Both the position numbers and the translations under genes were made by a program. Shown piece after piece: positions 18,507-26,335 of a stretch of 64,000 nucleotides of DNA; position 1 is the first letter of the stretch, and each line of letters begins with the position of its first letter. Where the stretch lies: assembly GCA_035545895.1 (NCBI GenBank), contig DASZXJ010000149.1, positions 7,205-71,204 of the forward strand, read 5' to 3'. The notes beneath the pieces were generated by a model, which had not been told where the DNA came from, made no database searches, and saw only the letters and a program-made list of their open reading frames with translations. The stretch is from DASZXJ01 sp035545895. Its GTDB lineage: Bacteria > Planctomycetota > Phycisphaerae > Tepidisphaerales > Tepidisphaeraceae.

Positions 18507-19805
18507 ATGACTCTGCAATTTCTTGATACGTCAGGCAATCGAAGGATCGCGATCTTTTCCGAAGCAATGAGCCTGATTGCCGAAGGCGAAGATTCCAACG
18601 CCCGCGACCTGCATCGTTCACTGGTCGGTTTGATGCGCCGCGTGTTCGAGGTGGCCTGCTATGTTGAAGTCTCCACACAGGATCTGGAGCCGGGTGAATA
18701 TCGCATCACGCGCATCTGGCGCGAGGATGGATCGGAAGGCGTGCCCGATCACAGTCCGTGGCAGATTACCGGAATTCCGGTTCGGCGCGGCGGGATCATA
18801 GCTCAAATCATCGAACAGGGCCGATCACGCGCAGTCAATCAACTGACGATTCCTTCCGACGATCCGGTTTTTGAAGAATTGGGAACATACCGCAGCGTCG
18901 CAGCCTCGCCCGGCGGCATGGGACAGGACTACAACTGGGTGCTCACTTTTCTTCGCGAACCGGATGCATTCACCCCGCACGATCTGGAACAATTGACCAT
19001 GCGCGTGAACTTGATTGGCCTGGTTCTGAAACATACACAAACATTGGGTGAGTTGCGTCGCGCCAAGGCGGCGATCGACGCAGAGGTGGACCGTATTGCC
19101 GATATTCAGCGATCGTTGCTTCCTTCAGAAGCGCCGAACGTGACCGGCCTGGAAGTGGCGGCGCGGTTTGAGACGTTCAATCGTGCCGGCGGGGATATGT
19201 ACGATCACGTTCGCCTGCCGGGCGGGAAGTGGGGATTTCTGATTGCCGACGCCAGTGGGCATGGACCATCGGCAGCGGTTGTGTCGGCGATGCTCAACGC
19301 CATCCTCTACACGCTTCCCGCCATGGAAAGCGGAACCTCCACCGAGCCCGCGGCGGCCCTAAGGTTTGCTAACACTCAATTGACGAACCGGAGGATCGAA
19401 CAATCTTTTGTAACGGCATTTCTTGCCAACTGGGACCCGCACAAGCGAACACTGACCTATAGCCGAGCGGGGCACAATCCGCCTCTTTTGCGACGCGGGA
19501 AAACAATCATCGCTCTCGACGCGGTCGGCGATCTGCCTCTGGGCGTGCTCGAAGAAACCAATTATTCTCAATACACCCAAATCCTCCAAAGCGGCGATGT
19601 GGTGGTCATGTTTACCGATGGAATCAGCGAAGCGGTCAATAGCGCCGGCGAAATGTTCGGCGATGAACAGTTGACGCGATCGGTCATCAATGCAACCGGT
19701 ACGGCTGAGCAAATTTTGGAATCAATCTGGAGCGCGGTATCCGAACATGGCCGCGGCGCGATGCCCCGCGACGATCAAACCGTCCTCGTTATTCGGGTGA
19801 AATAA
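18507..19805 (+). CDS. GAF-like sensor with SpoIIE/PP2C-type serine phosphatase domain
   Basis: 432 residues. The N-terminal half (about 20-180) resembles a GAF sensor; the C-terminal half is an RsbU/SpoIIE phosphatase with DIQRSLLPSEAP at its start. Metal-binding motifs are AGGDMYDH, ADASGHGPSAA, FTDGISEA and a final DDQTVLV. Such enzymes dephosphorylate anti-sigma-factor antagonists and so release sigma factors; no antagonist or anti-sigma gene is seen here. The ribosome-binding site is weak. It lies between a chemoreceptor and a histidine kinase, so the stretch is a signalling block. Confidence 0.88.
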   Translation: MTLQFLDTSGNRRIAIFSEAMSLIAEGEDSNARDLHRSLVGLMRRVFEVACYVEVSTQDLEPGEYRITRIWREDGSEGVPDHSPWQITGIPVRRGGIIAQIIEQGRSRAVNQLTIPSDDPVFEELGTYRSVAASPGGMGQDYNWVLTFLREPDAFTPHDLEQLTMRVNLIGLVLKHTQTLGELRRAKAAIDAEVDRIADIQRSLLPSEAPNVTGLEVAARFETFNRAGGDMYDHVRLPGGKWGFLIADASGHGPSAAVVSAMLNAILYTLPAMESGTSTEPAAALRFANTQLTNRRIEQSFVTAFLANWDPHKRTLTYSRAGHNPPLLRRGKTIIALDAVGDLPLGVLEETNYSQYTQILQSGDVVVMFTDGISEAVNSAGEMFGDEQLTRSVINATGTAEQILESIWSAVSEHGRGAMPRDDQTVLVIRVK

Positions 19806-19925
19806 GGCAATTTCTTGAGCCTTTTCTCATTTCATCCTTAAGGGGATTTCGTAGGGCTAAATCCTCATCATCCAGCACTGCCAAAGAGCCACAATGCTTG
19901 ATAAGCTTTTGTCAGCGTGTAGTTC

Positions 19926-21980
19926 ATGGACAGGCGGCAGAAGAACCAAAGTTTGAATGAATACCTCAAGGTGGGAGAAGCAGCTGAGTTTCTCGGGGTC
20001 TCGCCATGGACTTTGCGCAACTGGGATCGGTCGGGAAAACTCAAATCCATCCGTCATCCCAAAAATGGTTATCGCATTTATCGTCACGAGGATCTGGCGG
20101 CGATTTTGAAGCTTGAAACCGCCGGCCTTTCCAGCATAAACGAGTCGGCGGCACCCCGCGCTGACTGGAGCATCACCGGCGAATCCGAGCATTTTGTCCA
20201 ATTCTATGAAAGCGATTCCTTCCTGACCGATTCGGTCAGCGGTTTCATCGGTTCGGCCCTGGTCCTTGGGCATGGCGCGCTGGTCATCGCAACTGAATCG
20301 CATCGCCAAGCCATTGAAGCCAAGCTGGTGGCGCGCGGCATGAATGTATCCGCCGCGGCGGGACGAGGGAAATACGTCGCGCTGGACGCTTCTGAAACCC
20401 TGGCGAAGCTGATGGCTGATGGAACGGTTGATGCCACGCGGTTTAACCATGTCGTGGGACAAATCGTCAGACTAATTTCTGAAAAAGGCGTACACCTGCG
20501 CGCGTTTGGCGAAATGGTGGCGCTGCTGTGGAATGACGGTAATCGAGAAGCTGCCGTTCGACTCGAAGAATTGTGGAATGGTCTGGCGACGAGATTCCCG
20601 TTCTCATTGTTCTGCGCTTATCCCATGCAAAAAGTGGCCGGTAATGAAAATGCCGAGGCGTTTGCCAAGGTCTGTTCCTGCCATTCGCGAGTTCTTCCCA
20701 GTGAAAGCTATTCTACCTTGTCCAAGGCAGAGGAGCGACTTCGCGCGATTTCACAGCTTCAGCAAAAGGCACAGTCGCTGGAAGCAGAGATCGCGCATCG
20801 ACAGGAGGTTGAGAAAGCATTGATCCGTCGCGAGCGGGAATTGGCCGACTTTTTTGAGAACGCGCTCGAGGGGCTGCACCAGCTATCGGCCGATGGCACG
20901 ATCCTCTGGGCCAACCGCGTCGAACTCGAACTGCTCGGCTATGCCGCGCAGGAATTCATCGGCCACCATATTTCCGAATTTTACGTCGATCCAAGCGTGG
21001 TGGATCACATGCTGGCGACACTCATGAGCGGGCGCCACGTATTCGAACAGCCTTCACAATTGCGCTGCAAGGATGGATCGATCCGGCAGTTCGTCGTTCA
21101 TGCCAACCCGTATTTTCACAACGGCCGATTCGTGCATGTTCGATGCTTCATGCGCGACGTCACCGACCAGAAGCGGGCGGAGCAAAACCTCAACCAGATC
21201 ATCGAGCGCGAACGTGCGGCCCGGGCCGAAGCCGAACGCGTCAGCCGGATGAAGGATGAGTTTCTCAATACGATTTCCCACGAACTGCGCACCCCGCTGC
21301 AGGCCATTTTCGGTTGGTCGCAGATCATGAAACGATCTCCCGATGACGCGGCTACCGTGGCGCAGGGCATCTCCGTGATCGATCGCAATGTTCGAAATCA
21401 GACCCGTCTGATCGAGGAATTGCTCGACCTTGGCCGGATTATCTCCGGGAAAATTCGCCTGGAATTCCAGGAGTTTGATCTGGCGCCAATCATTCGAACA
21501 TCGGTCCGGGCGGTGCAGTCACTGGCCGATGCGAAGAACATTCAAATCAGTCAGGACATCGATTCCGCAAACTTGTCCGTGCGGGCAGACCCCGCGCGAG
21601 TGCATCAGATGCTTTGGAATCTCCTGACCAACGCGATCAAGTTCACGCCAAGCAGCGGCAGGATCAGTGTTGGGCTCAAGCCGGTCGATTCGCGCGCGGA
21701 AATTTCCGTGACCGACACCGGCCAGGGAATTGACGCGGACTTCCTGCCTCATGTTTTTGATCGGTTCCGGCAGGCGGATTCATCGATAACTCGGTCGCAT
21801 GGCGGGCTTGGGATCGGTTTGTCGCTCGTCAAACAACTTGTCGAATTGCAGGGTGGCGCCGTGTCGGCCACCAGCGAGGGGTCCGCCAAAGGTTCGACTT
21901 TCACGATCGCGATCCCGATGGTGCAGCAGTCGTTCACGCCTGTACCCCCCGCAGCGACCATAAGTCTGCAGTCTTCGTAA
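19926..21980 (+). CDS. MerR-type HTH - MEDS - PAS - histidine kinase fusion
   Basis: 684 residues. Residues about 15-60 are a MerR/excisionase-type DNA-binding helix-turn-helix (LKVGEAAEFLGVSPWTLRNW, then GYRIYRHEDL). Residues about 80-240 are a MEDS domain (HFVQFYESDSFLTDSVSGF), best known from DcmR-like regulators. A short coiled coil, a PAS domain (about 300-415), HisKA (H-box NTISHELRTPLQ) and HATPase (LLTNAIKFTPSSGRI, VTDTGQGID, GGLGIGLSLVKQL) follow. All kinase motifs look intact. A DNA-binding domain on a histidine kinase is unusual. No receiver domain is present and no response regulator gene is adjacent. Confidence 0.88.
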   Translation: MDRRQKNQSLNEYLKVGEAAEFLGVSPWTLRNWDRSGKLKSIRHPKNGYRIYRHEDLAAILKLETAGLSSINESAAPRADWSITGESEHFVQFYESDSFLTDSVSGFIGSALVLGHGALVIATESHRQAIEAKLVARGMNVSAAAGRGKYVALDASETLAKLMADGTVDATRFNHVVGQIVRLISEKGVHLRAFGEMVALLWNDGNREAAVRLEELWNGLATRFPFSLFCAYPMQKVAGNENAEAFAKVCSCHSRVLPSESYSTLSKAEERLRAISQLQQKAQSLEAEIAHRQEVEKALIRRERELADFFENALEGLHQLSADGTILWANRVELELLGYAAQEFIGHHISEFYVDPSVVDHMLATLMSGRHVFEQPSQLRCKDGSIRQFVVHANPYFHNGRFVHVRCFMRDVTDQKRAEQNLNQIIERERAARAEAERVSRMKDEFLNTISHELRTPLQAIFGWSQIMKRSPDDAATVAQGISVIDRNVRNQTRLIEELLDLGRIISGKIRLEFQEFDLAPIIRTSVRAVQSLADAKNIQISQDIDSANLSVRADPARVHQMLWNLLTNAIKFTPSSGRISVGLKPVDSRAEISVTDTGQGIDADFLPHVFDRFRQADSSITRSHGGLGIGLSLVKQLVELQGGAVSATSEGSAKGSTFTIAIPMVQQSFTPVPPAATISLQSS

Positions 21981-22512
21981 CCCGTTTTTTGAGAATCCCC
22001 GCCAATCCTCCCAGGCCTTTGCCCGCACGACGAGGCGGGATCGGACGATCCCAGACCCGTCTTGCACCCCAAAACCCGCCTGCATCGACGGGAGACCACC
22101 TGGCCAAAATATCGTCGGCCCTCGATATGTCTTCATCCCCGCTCGCATACTTCATTTAGTGGCGGTGCTCGCACCGCGCGCTCCCAGCGCGCGATCCAAA
22201 TTCTCGCGTCACAACCCCCAACCCGCCCTGCCAAAAACTGCAAAAAAACGTCGAACAGGTGCGCATACGGACAAGCCGATTTGATGGTCATTGACCACGA
22301 TTCTTCGCGCATCTCTGCAAAAAAACACGTGGGCGAGTGGAACACCTGCCAGGTCGTCTGCCTCGCGTACGCGCGGGTCCGGCTTTTCATAGGCGCGCCA
22401 GCCGATTCTTGAAGAAATGCATCAAGGGGACCCGCGGTCCGCCCGCTCCGCGTTAATCTTCGCTTTGGCGACGAAATTTCCCCGGGAAATTTTGTGAGGA
22501 TAAAATGCGGCC
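21981..22512. other. Intergenic region with several hairpins
   Basis: 532 bases without a credible gene. It holds a perfect hairpin at 22037-22052 (GGGATCG-GA-CGATCCC) just past the kinase gene and a GCGCGC-rich hairpin near 22168-22192. Neither has a U-tract. No repeat shared with other parts of the window was found except the inverted repeat listed separately. Confidence 0.4.
22474..22492. promoter_or_regulatory. Inverted repeat upstream of the NTF2-like gene
   Basis: AAATTTCCC-C-GGGAAATTT, a perfect 9+1+9 inverted repeat ending two bases before the GAGG ribosome-binding site. The position suits an operator or an RNA hairpin that controls translation; neither is shown. Confidence 0.35.
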
Positions 22513-22902
22513 ATGTCTCAATCGAATATTGAACGGGTGAAGTCCGTTTATGCCGCATTTGGCCACCGTGATATGGAGGAAATTGCGCGCCTGATGTCGC
22601 CGGAAATCGTGATCGAACAATCAACCGAACTTCCGTGGGGCGGCAGGTATCAGGGGCTGCAAGGCCTGACGATGTTTTTCACCGCACTGCTGGCCAACGT
22701 CAATTCATCGCTCGTCTTTGAACGGTTTCTCGACGCCGGGGATCATGTGGTCGTCATCGGCTGGACGCGAGGTACGACCGTGAAAGATGGCCGAGCCTTT
22801 GACGTGCCGATCGCGCATGTCTGGAAAATACGGGACGGTCAGCTCGCCTCGTTCCGGCCGTTCATCGACAACCCAACGATGCTGGCAGCATTATCGAAAT
22901 AA
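22513..22902 (+). CDS. NTF2-like / SnoaL-type ketosteroid-isomerase-fold protein
   Basis: 129 residues, the usual length for the cone-shaped NTF2-like fold. The opening SNIERVKSVYAAFGHRDMEE, the central GRYQGLQGLTMFF and the strand pattern VVVIGWTRG...PIAHVWKIRDGQLASFRPF match the SnoaL-like group. Members range from isomerases and cyclases to binding proteins, so no reaction can be assigned. GAGG lies upstream of the ATG. It is convergent with the GH31 gene; the two are separated only by a dispersed repeat. Confidence 0.8.
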   Translation: MSQSNIERVKSVYAAFGHRDMEEIARLMSPEIVIEQSTELPWGGRYQGLQGLTMFFTALLANVNSSLVFERFLDAGDHVVVIGWTRGTTVKDGRAFDVPIAHVWKIRDGQLASFRPFIDNPTMLAALSK

Positions 22903-22904
22903 TT

Positions 22905-22931
22905 GGCGTAGCGGTTGAATCGAAGGTTCAC
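22905..22931. repeat. Dispersed repeat GGCGTAGCGGTTGAA-type, copy 1
   Basis: 27-base element that recurs at 46893-46919 with one mismatch (26 of 27 identical). The half GGTTGAAYC / GGTTCAC is an imperfect palindrome. It sits between convergent genes and its last bases overlap the stop codon region of the GH31 gene. Confidence 0.7.
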
Positions 22932-25900
22932 TCTGATCTTCGAGCAGGATCCATTCGCCGCGCACGACGCAAGAATGAAAATCCAACGAGTGTGCCCAGC
23001 GCCAGCGCTGCCGGTTCAGGAATGGCGCTCAACGGCAAACCGAGATCGAGCAGCGTCCGATCAAGCGCCGGCCCCAGAGGTGCATTGACCCCCGCCTGCC
23101 AGTTGTGGGCGAGCAGGGTGAGGTCGCTGGCGTTGACCTTGCCATCGTAGTTGAAGTCGCCACTGGTCCAGACTTGGCCGGTGGTATCGAGCCAGTTGTT
23201 GGCCAACAGAACGACATCATATAGATCGACTTGACCATCGAGATTGGCGTCGCCGAGATAAGTGTATTTGACCAGCACATCGGATGGTGAAACCGACAGG
23301 TCATCAAAAGTTGAGAGATTCAGTGTGCCTGCCGTGGCGTAGCCAAGCGCGGTTTGAGCGGGGGTGGAAGCGGCATGCGAACTGGTCAGGCCATTGCCGG
23401 TCCAGTGGCCGTTGTTGTAGCCGGCGGTAATCAAATTCTGGATCGCGGTCAGCGACGCATTGGCAATGATTAAATCGTTGTTGGTCAGATCAAGCTGCGC
23501 GCCGGGCGCGATGGTCAGGGATTTGATGTTGACCGTAGCGCTGCCCAGCGGGCTGACGAGCACTTTGCCCGCGGATACGTTCAGGCCGGCGGCGTTGAGA
23601 GTTTTGATCGCCAGCGTGCCGGGGCTGGACTTGAATAGTGTGACGTTGACGCCGGTGAGGTTGCCGCCGAGGGTTAGCGTTTGATTGGCGGCGACTGAAA
23701 TGCTCGTGTCCACGTTCATCAGGAGGTTGGTGGAGATCGTGTGATTGCCGCTGCTCACGTTGATCTCCGCCTGGCCGGCGATGGTATCGAGGGTGATGCC
23801 GCCCGCGCCGCTGAGGGTATATGTTCCGCCTGAAGTGAAATTCATTGTTCCCAAAACCTGCGGTGAATCGACCGTGATCGTTCGCGCGGATGTGACAAGC
23901 GGGCCAAACCCAACAACTGCGCTTCGACCGGCCGGCGATGCGCCGGTGTTCCAATTACCGGGCGTTGACCAATTACCATTGCCGGCGGCATTCCATTGCG
24001 TGAGGCCGATCACATCCAGTGTGGTGGCGCCGGAAAACGGAACGGTCAACAGGTGTTGGTTTGAATCGAATGCATAGGCGCCCGCCGGCAACAGCGTGCC
24101 GTTCAGGAAAACCTTCTGCACGCTGGTCAAGGTGTAGAACCGGCCCAGATAGAGTTCCATCGCGCCCGGCGCAGTCAGGTCGCCAAAATCAATGTGAACA
24201 TCGTTGCCCGTCATGTTGGAATGAATCGTCTGCACCGCTGAGCCGGTGTAGTAGTCGAACGACGAGGCAACCGTCGCGGACGGGAAGAACTCAACGTGCA
24301 GCGAAGGGGACCAGTTGGGTTTCCAGGCCGATTGGTTGTCCTGCACGATGTCGCCTCGGGGAATAATCGCGCTTTCGCGGGCAAACAGTGGAATCGTATC
24401 CAGTGCCGCTGCCGCGGTGATGGTCTGGCCGCCGGTGAAAACGGTCGATTTGCCGTTGTAATCCACCCATCGACCGGCTGGAAGATAAACAGATCGCGAC
24501 GTCGCGCCCGCGGTCAGCACCGGCGCCACCAGCAGATTGGGGCCGTATAGATATTCATCGCCTTTATCGGCCACCTGCGGATCGGTCGGGAAATCCAGAA
24601 ACAATGCGCGAATGACCGGCGTGCCGGTCAGGGTGGCCTGGTAAAGCTGCGAGCGGACATACGGAATCAGATCGTGATGTGCTTGGGTCTGTTTGACCGC
24701 GATGTCGATCAACTGCTGGTCGTAGTCGTACCAGACGTTTCGGCTGGGTCCATTGAGCACTTCCATCAGCGGGCAATAGGCGCTGAACTCGAACCAGCGG
24801 GCGTAAAGTTCCTTGGTGGGAGTGGCGCCCTGATACCCGCCGGTATCAGAGCCGTAAATGGGAAAGTTAATCAGTCCTGCACGGATTCCGTTTTTAACGG
24901 ATGTCGCCAAGCCAGTGAACGTGGTGCTGCTGTCGCCGTTCCAGACGGCGGAGTATTGGCGGGACTGATCGACCGGGTCGCGTGCGAAATTAAAATAGTC
25001 AGTGCCGTAAGCGGCCGACAAACCTTCACCCGCCAGCTTGTCGAACAGGTAGGGCAGCAGGTTGGTCATCGAATCGGGCATCTCTCCATCGCCGCCGCGA
25101 TCGATCTTGTAACCCTTGATGCCCAGGTTGACGAACGTGTCGAGTTTTTGTTTGAGCCACGCGTAAGCGGCGGGATTGGAGACGTCGATGGCCGGGTTGA
25201 TGGTATTGCCGGTCAGCACATATCCCTTGGAGTTGCCTTCGCTGAGCAGATTTTGATTGGCGCGATTGGCGACCCATAGCAGCGTGTTCATTCCGCGTGC
25301 GTGCAGGTCGCTGACCATCTGGGCTGGATTGGGAAACGATGAATCGAAGTCCATGTTTCCCCAGTTGTCCACCGATCCGCCGGTGTTGCCCGTGGATGAT
25401 CCGTAGGGCCGATCGATCCAGATCGCACCGGCGGGAATATGCAATTGCCGCAACATGTCAGCATCGGCGATCGCCAGCGCCTGCGCATTGGCAGCGCCGG
25501 ACTGAACAGGAATCTGGTGATCGTCATCGCGCCACCAGATCGAATCCAGCGCCCAGACCGGCGGCATGAAGGATGGCCCGGCGAGCGTGTTGAACTGCTG
25601 AAGAACTCCCTTGGGCGTCGAGCCGACAACCATGTCGTATCGCAGCGAATTGGCGGTGGTGTTGAAGGTGAAACCGGCCGTGCTCGATATGCCGAGCTGA
25701 TACGTCCCAACGTTGGTCGATTCCGTGTAAATGCCCGCGTTTTTGCTCGTAAAGTAAAACGGCGCGCGGGCACCTTCGGAGACAACGGAATCGCTGGTGG
25801 CGAACGCGCCGTGATATTCCTGGGTAAGCCCGCGGTTGTCGAGCGTCTTGCCGTAGGTTTGTTGAAAGGTGCCGTAATAGCGTTCGCCGGAATCGGTGAA

Positions 25901-26281
25901 GAGCTGCTTGATGGTGGCGGTGTTGGCTGGCCCGGTTAAATCGACACGCACAACCTGCGGGCTGATCAGCGTGAATTTGCCCGTCGCGGCGCCACCGCCC
26001 TGAAGGGAAAAATTGAGATTGATGAAATCGTGCTGGCCATCGTTTCCGGTTGATGAAGAACTGACTCCGGTGATGCTGCTTGATCCAAAGAGTGTCGAGG
26101 ACTGTGACAGCACGATGGCATTGTTGGACTTGTCGAAAAGTTGAAAAGAGAACTGACTGGGGCCCGTGGTGATGCTGAGCTTGAGGGTGCTTGATTCAAG
26201 ATCGACGGCGCGCGCGATGGAAGCGCCGTAAAGCCCAACCCATGCTGCCAACGCAAGACGACCAGCCCTCATGGGGGACAT
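22928..26281 (-). CDS. Secreted GH31 alpha-glucosidase-like enzyme with dockerin and PEP-CTERM
   Basis: 1117 residues. A signal peptide (ALAAWVGLYGASIARAV) precedes a GH31 N-terminal beta-sandwich and a TIM barrel. The barrel motifs are WALDSIWWRDDDHQIP, KGYKIDRGGDGE (nucleophile Asp near residue 390) and FPIYGSDTGGYQG (acid/base Asp near 480). A region with autotransporter-like strands (WNAAGNGNWSTPGNWNTG) follows, then a pair of dockerin calcium repeats (GDANLDGQVDLYD and GDFNYDGKVNASD, about 1007-1060), then PEP-CTERM (IPEPAALALG, a hydrophobic helix and RRARR). The chain is probably exported, trimmed and surface-anchored. It hydrolyses alpha-glycosides by family; substrate unknown. It lies 54 bases downstream of the protease gene, same strand. 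Confidence 0.88.
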   Translation of the reverse strand: MSPMRAGRLALAAWVGLYGASIARAVDLESSTLKLSITTGPSQFSFQLFDKSNNAIVLSQSSTLFGSSSITGVSSSSTGNDGQHDFINLNFSLQGGGAATGKFTLISPQVVRVDLTGPANTATIKQLFTDSGERYYGTFQQTYGKTLDNRGLTQEYHGAFATSDSVVSEGARAPFYFTSKNAGIYTESTNVGTYQLGISSTAGFTFNTTANSLRYDMVVGSTPKGVLQQFNTLAGPSFMPPVWALDSIWWRDDDHQIPVQSGAANAQALAIADADMLRQLHIPAGAIWIDRPYGSSTGNTGGSVDNWGNMDFDSSFPNPAQMVSDLHARGMNTLLWVANRANQNLLSEGNSKGYVLTGNTINPAIDVSNPAAYAWLKQKLDTFVNLGIKGYKIDRGGDGEMPDSMTNLLPYLFDKLAGEGLSAAYGTDYFNFARDPVDQSRQYSAVWNGDSSTTFTGLATSVKNGIRAGLINFPIYGSDTGGYQGATPTKELYARWFEFSAYCPLMEVLNGPSRNVWYDYDQQLIDIAVKQTQAHHDLIPYVRSQLYQATLTGTPVIRALFLDFPTDPQVADKGDEYLYGPNLLVAPVLTAGATSRSVYLPAGRWVDYNGKSTVFTGGQTITAAAALDTIPLFARESAIIPRGDIVQDNQSAWKPNWSPSLHVEFFPSATVASSFDYYTGSAVQTIHSNMTGNDVHIDFGDLTAPGAMELYLGRFYTLTSVQKVFLNGTLLPAGAYAFDSNQHLLTVPFSGATTLDVIGLTQWNAAGNGNWSTPGNWNTGASPAGRSAVVGFGPLVTSARTITVDSPQVLGTMNFTSGGTYTLSGAGGITLDTIAGQAEINVSSGNHTISTNLLMNVDTSISVAANQTLTLGGNLTGVNVTLFKSSPGTLAIKTLNAAGLNVSAGKVLVSPLGSATVNIKSLTIAPGAQLDLTNNDLIIANASLTAIQNLITAGYNNGHWTGNGLTSSHAASTPAQTALGYATAGTLNLSTFDDLSVSPSDVLVKYTYLGDANLDGQVDLYDVVLLANNWLDTTGQVWTSGDFNYDGKVNASDLTLLAHNWQAGVNAPLGPALDRTLLDLGLPLSAIPEPAALALGTLVGFSFLRRARRMDPARRSE

Positions 26282-26335
26282 CGTAACCGCATGAATGGTG
26301 GGTCGAAATTCAATTCTCTGCGCAATTTCGCCTGA

